A stretch of 64,000 bases of DNA from assembly GCF_000002875.2 (NCBI RefSeq), contig NC_009399.2:515635-579634 (forward strand), in the 5' to 3' direction. The stretch is from Leishmania infantum JPCM5. Lineage: Eukaryota; Euglenozoa; Kinetoplastea; Trypanosomatida; Trypanosomatidae. The position numbers were made by a program, and so were the translations under genes. Within the stretch, counting starts at the first letter, position 1. Every line of letters begins with the position of its first letter. Positions 1-10,335 of this stretch are shown here, piece by piece. Below the pieces are notes generated by a model. The model made no database searches. It was given only the letters and a program-made list of their open reading frames with translations, and was not told the DNA's origin.

Positions 1-504
1 CCCGCTACAAAGAATTACCCGAAAGGAGGGAGATGCTGAGCAGCGAATGCGCTCACGCACACAACGCCGCGCAACCTCGCAAGCACGCAGGCAAGCAGCA
101 GCAGCAGCGCTCTCAGGGAGAGCGCCAACGAAAAGGCTGACGAAGAAGGGGTGTGTGGGTGCGGACGGAGGCTCGCGCTCAGTTTTCCAGTCGTACAGCA
201 GCGCGTGCGCTGCCGTTCAGGCGGTGGGATTCGTTTTACTTCGCTTGCTTGCCGACGTTGTGATGTCGACAAAAGCCCCCCTCCACTTCCCACCTCTGTC
301 ACTTCGGTTTCTTCTAGAGCTTCGAACAAACACACACACACACAAGCACATATGCAGAGGCTAGAGGAAGACGAGGGGGCAAGCAAGCGGCGGCCTCCAC
401 AGCTGCTCGACGTCTCCCTCTCCCTCTCGTCCGCTTTTCAGAGAGAGACGCACAAAACCGGACGCACACCGGCCAGCCGCATGCACCCGCTTCACATGCT
501 CCCC
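1..504. other. Non-coding stretch downstream of topoisomerase II
   Basis: No credible gene is seen here. Because TOP2 is read leftward, this is expected to hold its 3' UTR and possibly the start of the next spacer. It contains short CA and CT tracts, for example a CA run near 331-345. Open frames on either strand are low-complexity and match nothing I recognise. Confidence 0.6.
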
Positions 505-3500
505 TTACATCAAAACATGTGGCAGCAGACGACCGAGTTGCGCGCCGGCAAACTGCGCCACCCGCGTCGATAGGCTCACCTTGACGTTGTTCTTTCTGCT
601 CATCGGCTTCTTATTTTTGAATACTGAGCGTGAACCGACCAGCCGCTTCCCCACAGTGCGCGCGGCGCTATCCGACGGCCTAGCGCCACCGACGGACTCC
701 CCAGGGCGGCGCTTGCTCGGCGGCGGCTTCTCGTACTGGCAGGCGTGCACGCGATACGCCGTCGCGCCCTTCGCAGATGCCTCCAGCATCAGCAGCGGCT
801 GCCGAAGCGCCGGCAGCTCTACCCCGCCCGTGATGCTAGACGAGCGCTGCTCCTTCTGAATCGAGTTGATGAGCACGCGCTCGTACTCCTGAAAGGTCTT
901 GTCGAACTTGTCAAGCTCCGTCAACCACATCTTCACCGGCGTCGTCCTCTTCAGTTCCTCAATCTGCGCCTGCGTCTTGGCTATGTCTGCCTGGAGTTTC
1001 TCGGTGCTCGTGCGGGTGAAGAAGGTGATAGGCTTCTTCAAGATGTAGTCGAAGCTCTCGTCCACGCGCACGAGGCCGAGCTTCACGCATGTCTTGTGGA
1101 GCGTGTCGTCTGTCGCATTCAGGAAGTCAATCTGACCCTGCCGGAAGTGCTCGACGAACTTGCGCGTCGACTGCAGCCGGGCGAGATCCATCTCCATGAG
1201 CCCAATCTTGCGGGTGCGGCGGCGCTTGTACAAGTCAAGGCGACGGTCGTAGTGCCACTGCAGCACCGGCGAGAGGTCTGAGTCGATCGGGCTAAGCGTG
1301 CCGGTTGGCGAAAAGACGGTGCCGTTGATGTAGATACGCTGCGCCAGTGCTAGGTCTGTCTCGCACTCCGCCCATGTCGTCAGCGAGCCGTCGCGCACGA
1401 TGAGGTCGATGTCGATGTGGTTGGCGCCAGAGTAGTCGGCGATGCGTTGCACAACATCCGCGCTGGCGAGGGACGAGATGTGCAGGCGGAACGCTTCGAT
1501 GCTCGTCATCCACGGAATTTCCGAAATGTGGAAGCGACCGTTTGGGTGCGCTGTGTACTTGCCCACCGCGATGAACTCGTTGTCGGGGCCGCGCCGCACT
1601 GTGCCCTGGAAGCCCACCGCCCACGGCACAAGGTTGCGCACCACCTGCTTGGCCGACTCGCCGTTGATCATGGCCCGCACCGCTGCCGAGACGTCGAGCG
1701 GATGGAATGACGGGATCGTCGTGGCGAAGCCGAAGCCGATGCCGACGGCACCGTTGCACAGCAGCATCGGCAGGATGGGAACGTAGTGGTGCGGCTCCAC
1801 GAAAGTGCCCTCCTCGTCCATGTAGTCCAGTAATGGGTCATCCTCCTCGGGGAACAGCAGGCGGGCAAAACGGCTGAGCTTCGTGAAAATGTAGCGCGGG
1901 GCGGCGTGGTCGTTACCGAGCTGCTGCCGAGAGCCGAACTGACCCTCTGGCACGAGCAGGTTGATGTTGTTGCCGCCGGTGAAGTTCTGCGCCATCTTCA
2001 CGATGGTCTCCTGCAGCGAGGCCTCGCCGTGGTGAAACGCCGACGCCTCTGAGATGTAGCCCGACAGCTGCGCCACCTTCGACGCCTCGGAGTTGTGGCG
2101 CCGCAGCATTGCCCACAAAATCTTGCGCTGCGACGGCTTCAGCCCGTCGACGCAATGCGGGATGGCGCGGGCGTTGCCGACGAGCGCGAAGTGCACCATC
2201 TCCTTGTGCACAAACTCCGGAATGGTCAGTGTCTTCTTGCTGCGATCGATATCGATCTCGCCCTGGAAAGCATTAGCCTTCGTCATCCACTCCTTGCGCC
2301 ACTCCACCTCGGCCGCGTCGAAGACGCTATCGAGCAGCTGGTGGTCCCTCGCGTCGACGGTGAGCTGCATGATGTTCTTCTCCATGTCAGCAAAGTACTC
2401 TTTTCCCTCAGCCGTGGTGGACGTGCCGAGACCTTTGTAGTACTTGGCCGTGTAGCGCGCACTCGGGTGGGCCCGCTGCCAGCGGTGGAAGTCGCGGAAG
2501 CTGTGGAAGGCGATCACCTCCTTGGACTTGCCGCTCACCTTGATCTTCACAATGGGTGTCGAGAAGAGGGAGATGTAGCCCGGGTTGTTCTGCAGGAGCT
2601 TCGGCCACAGCGACTCGAAGGCGTTGATGACGAGGCCTTTAATGTGCGAACCATCCGCGTCTTGATCCGTCATGACGAGAAGCCGCTGATAGCGCAGCTC
2701 AGCCGGCGATCGGTACTCCTTACCCAGCTCCAGTCCGAGCGAGAGGAAGAGGTCTTGCAGTTCCTTGCACGTCTTGAGCCGCTTCAGGTTCTTGTTGCGC
2801 ACGTTCAGCAGCTTGCCACGCAGTGGGAAGACACCGCAGTACTTCTTCTGCTCGCTGGAGAGCGAGTTGAGGGCGAGCGCCTTCGCCGAGTCACCCTCTG
2901 TAATGATGAGCGTGCGGATGTTCCTGCCGTCGGGCCGCGACGAGGTGGCGTCGACGAGCTTTGTGATGGCGGATATGAGGGTCTTGCTGCTCAGCCGCCG
3001 GCCCGCGCCGATCTCCTTGTTCAGCTCATTCGCGAGCTGGTCGTCCATGCTGTTCACGTGCGCCTCCAGAAACGGCATCCGCTCAAGGTATTTCTCCAAC
3101 GTGTTCTTTGGCACGCGCGGCATCGTCACTGTCGACACGAGCCGCGCCTTACTCTGCGAGTCGAACTTCGGTTGCGTCTGAATGAGGAAGACGAGCACGG
3201 TGAAGTGACGCTGCACCCGGTTCGTGTCCACCACCTTGCCGTTCTTCTTGAAATTCTTGCTCAGCGAGTCGAGGCAGGAGTCTAGGATGTCCATGGCGGC
3301 GTTGCAGTGCGTGCCGCCATTGTACGTGACGACGCCATTCACGACGCCGACGATGCGCTTCGGGCTCTGCGTCAGCTGCGGCACATACGCGACGCTGCCG
3401 TTAGGGCTGGTGTACACAAACGGCTCGGGCGGCATCGACCCGTCCAGGCCGGGTAGCGAGTAGAGCCGCGCGTAGTCGGTAAATGTACGGAAGCCGAAGG

Positions 3501-4215
3501 GCACGTTGTTCAGCCGCACCTCGATCTTGGAGAACATCGCGGCCAGGTCCATGATGCGCTTGTGCAGCACCCGCTTCATGTCGAGCGAGATGGACGCGTT
3601 TGGGAAGCCGAAGTGCGCATAGTCTGGCATGAACTTCACACGCGTCACGTTCTTCTCCTTCGGATCGACCCGATTCACGCGCGGAGCCGTCGCCATCCGC
3701 ATGTGGTCCGTCCAGCTCATGTGGAACTCTCGGCCGTCAGTGCGGCAGACGACGGAGAACTTTGTGGAAAGAATGTTCGTCAGCTTGGCGCCGTAGCCGT
3801 GCCGACCCGCTGTCGTCGACGTCGAGTCGTTGTTGTAGTTCGAGCTGGTCAGCAGGTGGCCAAAAACCATCTCCGGGATGTACATCTTGTGCTCCCTGCT
3901 ACGCACAATGGGGAGGCCAGCCCCGTCGTTCTCGACCGTGATCTCGCCCGTGTCGGAGATGTGGATGCTGATGTACGTCTGCCGCACCGATCCTTTACTG
4001 TTGTTGATGTTGTCCGCCGCGTTGAGCAGTATTTCGTCCACGATCTTCAAGAGACCTTGGTTCACCCGCATCGTCTCCCACACCATCCTGCCCTTCTCCG
4101 GATCGAAAATGTACATGGGCGTGGGCTGGGTCTCGATGCTGCCCACGTACATCTCCGGTCGAAGGAGTACATGGTCGATCGGGGTGAGCTTCTTATACTT
4201 GGAAGCGTCTGTCAT
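505..4215 (-). CDS. TOP2: DNA topoisomerase II (kinetoplast/mitochondrial type)
   Basis: This type IIA topoisomerase has 1236 residues and passes one DNA duplex through another using ATP. All core motifs are visible: the GHKL ATPase motif EILLNAADN (61-69), GRHGYGAKL (137-145), the TOPRIM motifs EGDSAKALAL (440-449) and DQDADGSH (517-524), and the catalytic tyrosine in AAPRYIF (Tyr775). The length is close to the roughly 1240-residue kinetoplast-associated topo II of trypanosomatids and shorter than typical eukaryotic nuclear topo II, because the long acidic C-terminal tail is missing. The family decatenates kinetoplast DNA minicircles. Location in the mitochondrion is inferred from family and length, since no clear presequence is visible. 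The ATG at 4215 is preceded by a strong splice-acceptor signal. The C-terminal 100 residues are basic and low in conservation. Confidence 0.95.
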   Translation of the reverse strand: MTDASKYKKLTPIDHVLLRPEMYVGSIETQPTPMYIFDPEKGRMVWETMRVNQGLLKIVDEILLNAADNINNSKGSVRQTYISIHISDTGEITVENDGAGLPIVRSREHKMYIPEMVFGHLLTSSNYNNDSTSTTAGRHGYGAKLTNILSTKFSVVCRTDGREFHMSWTDHMRMATAPRVNRVDPKEKNVTRVKFMPDYAHFGFPNASISLDMKRVLHKRIMDLAAMFSKIEVRLNNVPFGFRTFTDYARLYSLPGLDGSMPPEPFVYTSPNGSVAYVPQLTQSPKRIVGVVNGVVTYNGGTHCNAAMDILDSCLDSLSKNFKKNGKVVDTNRVQRHFTVLVFLIQTQPKFDSQSKARLVSTVTMPRVPKNTLEKYLERMPFLEAHVNSMDDQLANELNKEIGAGRRLSSKTLISAITKLVDATSSRPDGRNIRTLIITEGDSAKALALNSLSSEQKKYCGVFPLRGKLLNVRNKNLKRLKTCKELQDLFLSLGLELGKEYRSPAELRYQRLLVMTDQDADGSHIKGLVINAFESLWPKLLQNNPGYISLFSTPIVKIKVSGKSKEVIAFHSFRDFHRWQRAHPSARYTAKYYKGLGTSTTAEGKEYFADMEKNIMQLTVDARDHQLLDSVFDAAEVEWRKEWMTKANAFQGEIDIDRSKKTLTIPEFVHKEMVHFALVGNARAIPHCVDGLKPSQRKILWAMLRRHNSEASKVAQLSGYISEASAFHHGEASLQETIVKMAQNFTGGNNINLLVPEGQFGSRQQLGNDHAAPRYIFTKLSRFARLLFPEEDDPLLDYMDEEGTFVEPHHYVPILPMLLCNGAVGIGFGFATTIPSFHPLDVSAAVRAMINGESAKQVVRNLVPWAVGFQGTVRRGPDNEFIAVGKYTAHPNGRFHISEIPWMTSIEAFRLHISSLASADVVQRIADYSGANHIDIDLIVRDGSLTTWAECETDLALAQRIYINGTVFSPTGTLSPIDSDLSPVLQWHYDRRLDLYKRRRTRKIGLMEMDLARLQSTRKFVEHFRQGQIDFLNATDDTLHKTCVKLGLVRVDESFDYILKKPITFFTRTSTEKLQADIAKTQAQIEELKRTTPVKMWLTELDKFDKTFQEYERVLINSIQKEQRSSSITGGVELPALRQPLLMLEASAKGATAYRVHACQYEKPPPSKRRPGESVGGARPSDSAARTVGKRLVGSRSVFKNKKPMSRKNNVKVSLSTRVAQFAGAQLGRLLPHVLM

Positions 4216-6093
4216 CCTCTACCGCTTATATATATATGTGTGTGGGGGGTGGGTGGGTGCTGGGGAGGAGGGAGGGAACGAGCCCGTGCACGATCTTGTC
4301 TGTCTCTGCCTTTCTGTGCTCCGGTGGGTGCGGGCGGCTCTGTCCAAGCCCGGTATCTGCTTCTGGGAACAGGAGACACAGACGCAGGCTCAACACACCC
4401 AACACATTTATATAGATAGAGACTTGCAAATAAAGAGTCGTGTCGTTAAAGCTTCTATGATGATGCAGATAGTCAACACACGCCTGCTCCCTTCTCTCTT
4501 TCTCTCTGAATTTGACGGTTTCGGCCAGCCTCCTCGGCGCTCTCTCTCTCTCGCTCTCTCTCTCGCCGTGTCTGTCTGCGAGTGCGTCACAGGCTGCTCG
4601 GCCAATGCGGTGGCGTGCACAACGCGCACACGAGCAGATCTGTTTCACAGACCCTCGAAACGCACGCGCCACGGGTGGGGCGCGAGGGAAGTGGCTGGAG
4701 GCTGCGCTGAGCAGCGTCTATGCAACGCCTGTATGCTTTCAATAACGTCTATGTGTGTATGGGTGGCAGCGAAAAGGGACTGGGGGAGGGCCGCCTTTAC
4801 GCCAATGGTGCCTCGCTGCCGTGTAACGCTTTTGCGTTGTCCGCGTCGTCGTCTATGCGTGGCTGGCGAGTGCGCCACAACGCACGGGTGCGTGCGTAGA
4901 GGGGATAATGGCAGGGATTGGTGCAAGACGGAGAGAGAGGGAGTGCAAGGGGGAAGGCGTTTTTCATGCAAGGCGCATACGCACGGCTAGTGCGCGCGCA
5001 GGGGCGAGAGAGAGAGAGGAGGAGGGGGGGGGGCGCGGCGGGGGCGGTGTCTTCATGAGAAGGCATCGTTGCATGTTTTCTTAGTCGTCCTGTCAGCGGG
5101 TGCGCCCATGGTGGGGGGACAGGAAGGGAGGCGAGCGTCGCGCACCACTATGCGCTCTCTCGCATCAAGGGGACGCCCTCCGCTCTGCTCTTCACATGTG
5201 CTACGCACTCGCTGTTTCCATGCTTGCGTTCTTTTTGCTTTCCTTCACGATCCTAACAGCGGCGCTGCGCATCTGCGGGGACGATGCTGGGCGTGTGCGA
5301 GGGGCAGCGGTGGTGGTGAAGGAGGGAAGGGCTACCGATGCAAGTCGCGTGGGCAGAGGGAGGCAGAAAGAGGAAAGGTGCATTCAAACACAGGAGCCGT
5401 GCGTGAAACGCACGAGAATGAGAACATCAACGCGAACACGACGAGGGTTCAGGAGAGCTAGAGCGCCCGCTAATCATTGGCAGCCAGTCCAGAGAGGAGA
5501 GGAGCAGCAACGTGAAGTCGATCGGTGCAACGGACATCAGCTTCGCCGCCTAACCATGCGCGTCTGCCTGTGTGCCTACCGGAGGAGTGGAGGAAACGCA
5601 TACACCGACGGCAAGATCGACGACGACGACGACACACACACACACACACACATACACACCCGAACAGAAATGAATAGCCCGTTGAGCGTCCCCTCGTCCT
5701 CACCCCTTTCCTCCACACGAGAAACAGGGTTGCTTTTTCACTGAAGCAGGCGACACTGCTGATGGCCAACGCGAACAACACCACATCTAAGGCAGGAGAA
5801 GAGGAGGAGGGGTAGCACAGAAGGGGGAGAGAGCGAAGCCACACAGACACACAAACGCACACGTGTGTGTGGTGCGTGTGCGCCTTCTCGCAACGCAGCA
5901 CAGCAGCAGCGATAACGACGTGGGAGAGTGGCAGTAAAAGGACAGCACAGGTGAAGCAAAGGTGAGGGATGCAAGAGGACGCATACGCACCCAAGACACG
6001 GCGGAGGGGAGCACAGGAACACACCACCCCTCGCCTACGCCGATGGACAGGGTGCGGTGGGGGGAGGTGGGAGTGGGAGGAGGGGTTGGGGCA
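4216..6093. other. Spacer between USP7-like gene and TOP2
   Basis: This 1.9 kb spacer should contain the USP7-like 3' UTR and the short TOP2 5' region. I see TA (4227-4237), CT (about 4540-4565) and CA (5633-5655) microsatellites, plus G-rich purine runs near 5015-5045. No coding region with recognisable homology is present on either strand. Confidence 0.6.
4258..4285 (-). promoter_or_regulatory. Candidate trans-splice acceptor for TOP2
   Basis: Read on the minus strand, a pyrimidine tract (TTCCCTCCCTCCTCCCC) is followed directly by AG at 4261-4260, leaving a 5' UTR of about 45 nt before the TOP2 ATG. This fits the polypyrimidine-AG rule for spliced-leader addition in trypanosomatids. The exact site is inferred. 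Confidence 0.5.
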
Positions 6094-9000
6094 CTACTTA
6101 TTAGAGATCTTCAGCTGCGGGCTGTGCTGGGCAACGTAGCGAGAACCTGGCTTCTCGCGCGGCTTGGCATGGTTCAGCATTAGGCTGGCGACGTACTGGG
6201 ACGTGTTCTTGGTGTGCACCCAGAACAGGTGCACGTGCTCCTCCCAGTTCTCGAAGTGGTATACTTGCCCCGCCACCATCATCACCCCAAAGCCCTCGGC
6301 GTTGTTCAGCGCATCCTTGGGTAGATAGGTCGTCTGCAGCATTATGTCGAGTGCCTCGCGCACCGTCGTGGTGCGGTCGATTGTGATGAGGAACGGCTGC
6401 CCGAAAGCGCTGCGCTGCTGCTGCAGTCCCAGTAACGTGCTGCGGTCGTGCGTCGAGTAGTTCATGTGGCAGCACGCGATCCGCTGCTCCGTGCCCTGGA
6501 GCGGCGCCGCCGCTTGAATATCCACCTCGAACTTGCGCAGCGCCGACGCCTCCAGCGCGGACTCCTCGGCGCCGGTCTTGGACATGGCCACCTCGTGCAT
6601 CGCCGCGATGACGTGCCTGGCTGAGTCCACGAAGCTCAGCGTGAAGTGCGGTGACTGAAGGGTGTCCTGCATGGTGCCCCACACGTCCGCCTCGCGCTGC
6701 CACGCCGGCACAGACTCGCAAATGCGCCGCACGAGGCCCTGGCGGGTGATGCTGGCGAGGTCGACGCTGTAGGTTTCGCGGTGCAGTGCGTGGCCCGCGT
6801 GGTCCCGCAGCGTGACGGTGACGACGCCAACGTTCTGGTGCTGCTCGCGGGCTTCAGCCAGTCGCTCGTAGTACAACACTGAGGTCTTATTGTATGAGTC
6901 CAGGTAGAGCAGGTCGGCCACGGTAAGTCGGCTGCTGTACGGCGTCGGCGACACCTCTGGCGCCGGCTCACCAGTGCTGCAGCACTGGTACAACTGCAGA
7001 CGATTCGGGTCGAAGGCGATGGTGCGACCGATGGCGGCGCACACGGCCTCGTAATTCCAGCTAAAGAGCATGCGACACGAGTGCTCCGTAGGCAGCGTCG
7101 CCACGGAAATCTCGTGTAGCGTGGAGAGCTGCACCGCCTCGTACGGGTTCAGCGTGGCGGCGATGCGAATCGGGTCGGCCTCCGCCGCTGCGTTCGCCAC
7201 AGCGGTGGCACTGCTGCCAGTGGTATCCATGGCCAGCGTCGGCGTTGGACTCACACTGCTCGTGACGCCGCACGTCGTGGACGTGCTTGCTGTGACGATG
7301 CCGTCGCCAGTGCTGCCGGTGCTCGGTGTCTTCTTCTTCGCATCCGACGCCGCGGACTCGGAGCTGTTGATCAGCGCTGTCGAGTCTCCCTGCTGCGGCA
7401 CGCCAGTGGTGGAGGCGTCGGCGGCCCCCTCGGACTCCCCGCCAGGCACCGCCGAGTGCAGAGGCGAGGTTGTCGGCGCGACATCAGCGGCACCGCCTGT
7501 CGACGTTCGCTCCTTCTTCGCTGCAGAGGACGACGACGCCGCCGCCGCCGCCGCCACGGCGCAGCGCTGCCGCTCCAGTGTTGTCTGCCGGTACGCGTCG
7601 TCGTTTGCTCGGTGGCTGCGCTCCACCTCGATGATGTGTACGTCGAGGCTGTTGCGCGTGTCGCGGTAGTAGTTGAGGATAGATAGGTAGCGATAAGAGG
7701 CGGGGATCGCTCGCAGCTGCGCCACCACTACGCAGCCGGACTTGAAGTCACCCAAGTCGAGGTGCTCGTTGAGCTCGACCGGCGTGTGATCGCCACGCTC
7801 GAGGAAGAAGCGGAACATCGACGGCGGTGGCGGCTGCGGCCTTGCTACTGGGGCGTCGGATGAGGATGGCGCCGCGTCGTCCGATAGGCCGAGAAAGTCG
7901 CGGTACACGGCGCCGCAACAGTACGTCTTGGCTGCCTTGTCGATGAGCCGACTGCCAACGTACTGGATAGTGTTGGCGGAGTAGTCGTAGTACTTGAAGA
8001 AGATGAGGGCGCGGTCATAGCCAACGACGGGCAGCACCGGTAGCGCGACGGTCGATGCCGCAGGGGCCGGCTGCAGGAGGGGGTGCCCGAACGGGAGCTC
8101 GAGGTGCACGTTGCGCACGGCCACCGTCCGCTTGTTTGGCATGTAGCATGTCAGCATCACCGACATCGTCCGCCGCGACTCGCTCAGCAACAGGGCAACA
8201 GTGTTGCAGCCGTCAGTGACGGCAGCCATCGCAACAGGAAGCGTTTCCTTGTCGGTCGTGACGACGTACTCGACTGTGGCGGCGTAGTCGGAGTGGTCGA
8301 GGGTGATGTGCAGTGCCTTCGCCTCTGTCGGGCTCGACATCTCCACCGTGTAGCAGCGGCCGGTGTCGTCCTGCTGGATGCTGCGGATCAGGCCGCACTC
8401 CTTCGTCACGCCGTGCAGCCCTGGCAAGGGCACCTTCGCCTGGTCGACGTAGAGGCACATCGTCAGCGCGGTGGTGTTCTCCTCCGGGGTGAGGAAATCC
8501 TTCAGGCACTCCTGCGGCTGCTGAGGAGCGACGCCCTTGTGCTCCATGTTTTCTGCGTATGTCGGAAGAGCGATGGACGGCCGCAGCGCCGATCCATCGC
8601 TGCACCGCCACAGGCGACAGTTGAAAGCCGTCACGCCCTGCCGTGCCATCTCCGGCTGCGCGGCCAGCGCCTCGTACACCGCCGCCAGCGTATCTGACTT
8701 GCGAACTGTTATGACGCAGTCGGCGAACCGGCGCCACTGCTGAATATCGCGGGAGAAGAGTTCGGTGCTGCACACGGAGTCGCAGTACTTGCTGAGGGCG
8801 GCATCAGTGATGCAGTACATCGTGACGGACAACCGGGCCTCCTCGGCCTCGCGCAGCTGTCGCTCTTCTTCCTGGATGGCACGCCGCATCGCCTCCTTGA
8901 CACGGTCGGATACGATGTCGGTCGGCGACGGCGCGAGAATCGCCGCCGCGTCGGCGCGGCGCACGTAGGAGAGGATGTACGCGTTCGCCCCTCCCATGAG

Positions 9001-10335
9001 CGACGCGTCGTGGCGGAAGCTGTCGACCGAGCCGGCGCCGCGGCCGTAGTTGGCGCGCACCGCCACGTCCTCCGGCACCTGACGCACGTTCTCGTCGTCG
9101 TACTCGAGCCAACGACAGAAGCGCTGCCCCACCGGGTCCCACTCCCGGATGTAGCAGTAGTAGTGGCCACTGCGGGCCGTGCCGCGGTGCACGATCACCC
9201 CTTGCAGGTCGTAGATGGCGGGCGAGTCGCTGCTGAAAGGAACAACCGCGGAGCCCAACTTGCTTCCAGCACCTACGCCACCGCTAGCTGCTGCGGCGAC
9301 CGGCTTCTCCAGGGAACGAAGGTCGAGGACGACAGGGAACTCCAGCGGCGTATTCACCTTCCGCATCTCCAATGTCGGAGAAGTCAAGTCCATGGCGAAG
9401 CGCTTCAGATGGAACCAGGTCACGGCAGGGAAGCGAGTGTAGCTGTAGCCCTTCTCGGCATCCATGTACACCACCGGCATCCCCTCCCGCTCCACACGGT
9501 ACTTGTTCTCGCCGACGAGCTTATCGCGCGCGGTGAGTGAGGTCAGACTGCCTAGCAGTGTGCTGTGCTGGCCAAGAGGGATGTGCACGTCATAGTAGGT
9601 GTCGGCGCGGCGCGAGACGTACGACTTGTCTAGCGTCTCCACGAACTGCTCGCCACGCCCCTCGAACAGTTGGTTGATGGCGCCCTCCGTCACGGTGCCT
9701 TTCATCCGCTCCTCCAAGTTGTCGCGCAGCAGAGTCGCCATCTCCTGGATGTCGTGCTGCACGTACAGCTCCTTGCGGCCCCAGCCAAAGGCGTTGGTCA
9801 GCACAGTGGTGCGCGCCGGCGTGGTGCGCTCCTGCATCTGGAAGAAGGTCTCCTGCAGGGCCTTGTACACTGACGGCCCGTCGTCGCCTTCGACAGGGAT
9901 GCGGTAGACGGCGGTGCGGAAGTAGCTGATGTGGAAGAGCAGCTGCAGCAGTGAGTTCAGGTAGCAGGTACAGCCCTCGTTGATGAGCCCCACTGCTGTT
10001 GGCACCGTTTCGGCCTCTTCGTCGTCGTCCGCGTCCACAGGGGATGGACCAGCGGCGTCATCGGCAGCGCTCCCAGCCTTGCCGACGCGGCTGCGGAGTG
10101 CACGACGACTCACATGAGCGTCGCCCTCGTCATCCGCAAAGGTGGTGCCGCTACTACTGCTGGAAGTAACAGCCAGGCGGTCGCTGCGCTGCGCGTGGAC
10201 GTCCTCGCCGTGATCGTCGCTGCTGAGCTGCGAGCACAGCGACGACCCTCGGCAGGTGTCCATCGTCCTATTCCCCTCCGCGCCGTTCGAAGACCGGTCT
10301 TCCGCGTACGCATCACCCACATTGGTGGACTCCAT
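6094..10335 (-). CDS. USP7-like ubiquitin carboxyl-terminal hydrolase (family C19)
   Basis: This is a 1413-residue deubiquitinase of the USP clan. The Cys box GLINEGCTCYLNSLLQ carries the catalytic Cys124, and the His box SGHYYCYIREWD carries His391, followed by YDDENV, so the active site looks intact. The segment YVQHDIQEMATLLRDNLEER (192-211) is typical of USP7/UBP15. After the catalytic domain come several hundred residues that resemble the USP7 C-terminal ubiquitin-like repeats, for example the region around 'YLSILNYYRDTRNSLDVHIIEV'-type sequence, split by a low-complexity Ala/Ser/Thr insert (about residues 930-1060). The first 110 residues are acidic and disordered, with no TRAF/MATH domain visible. 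Substrates are unknown here. In Trypanosoma brucei a USP7 homologue controls turnover of surface glycoproteins. ATG at 10335 is used; a pyrimidine tract and AG lie just upstream. Confidence 0.9.
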   Translation of the reverse strand: MESTNVGDAYAEDRSSNGAEGNRTMDTCRGSSLCSQLSSDDHGEDVHAQRSDRLAVTSSSSSGTTFADDEGDAHVSRRALRSRVGKAGSAADDAAGPSPVDADDDEEAETVPTAVGLINEGCTCYLNSLLQLLFHISYFRTAVYRIPVEGDDGPSVYKALQETFFQMQERTTPARTTVLTNAFGWGRKELYVQHDIQEMATLLRDNLEERMKGTVTEGAINQLFEGRGEQFVETLDKSYVSRRADTYYDVHIPLGQHSTLLGSLTSLTARDKLVGENKYRVEREGMPVVYMDAEKGYSYTRFPAVTWFHLKRFAMDLTSPTLEMRKVNTPLEFPVVLDLRSLEKPVAAAASGGVGAGSKLGSAVVPFSSDSPAIYDLQGVIVHRGTARSGHYYCYIREWDPVGQRFCRWLEYDDENVRQVPEDVAVRANYGRGAGSVDSFRHDASLMGGANAYILSYVRRADAAAILAPSPTDIVSDRVKEAMRRAIQEEERQLREAEEARLSVTMYCITDAALSKYCDSVCSTELFSRDIQQWRRFADCVITVRKSDTLAAVYEALAAQPEMARQGVTAFNCRLWRCSDGSALRPSIALPTYAENMEHKGVAPQQPQECLKDFLTPEENTTALTMCLYVDQAKVPLPGLHGVTKECGLIRSIQQDDTGRCYTVEMSSPTEAKALHITLDHSDYAATVEYVVTTDKETLPVAMAAVTDGCNTVALLLSESRRTMSVMLTCYMPNKRTVAVRNVHLELPFGHPLLQPAPAASTVALPVLPVVGYDRALIFFKYYDYSANTIQYVGSRLIDKAAKTYCCGAVYRDFLGLSDDAAPSSSDAPVARPQPPPPSMFRFFLERGDHTPVELNEHLDLGDFKSGCVVVAQLRAIPASYRYLSILNYYRDTRNSLDVHIIEVERSHRANDDAYRQTTLERQRCAVAAAAAASSSSAAKKERTSTGGAADVAPTTSPLHSAVPGGESEGAADASTTGVPQQGDSTALINSSESAASDAKKKTPSTGSTGDGIVTASTSTTCGVTSSVSPTPTLAMDTTGSSATAVANAAAEADPIRIAATLNPYEAVQLSTLHEISVATLPTEHSCRMLFSWNYEAVCAAIGRTIAFDPNRLQLYQCCSTGEPAPEVSPTPYSSRLTVADLLYLDSYNKTSVLYYERLAEAREQHQNVGVVTVTLRDHAGHALHRETYSVDLASITRQGLVRRICESVPAWQREADVWGTMQDTLQSPHFTLSFVDSARHVIAAMHEVAMSKTGAEESALEASALRKFEVDIQAAAPLQGTEQRIACCHMNYSTHDRSTLLGLQQQRSAFGQPFLITIDRTTTVREALDIMLQTTYLPKDALNNAEGFGVMMVAGQVYHFENWEEHVHLFWVHTKNTSQYVASLMLNHAKPREKPGSRYVAQHSPQLKISNK

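Noticed and set aside
2095..3285. 396-codon plus-strand open frame within TOP2
   Set aside because: It is antisense to a well-supported topoisomerase II and reads as its codon shadow.
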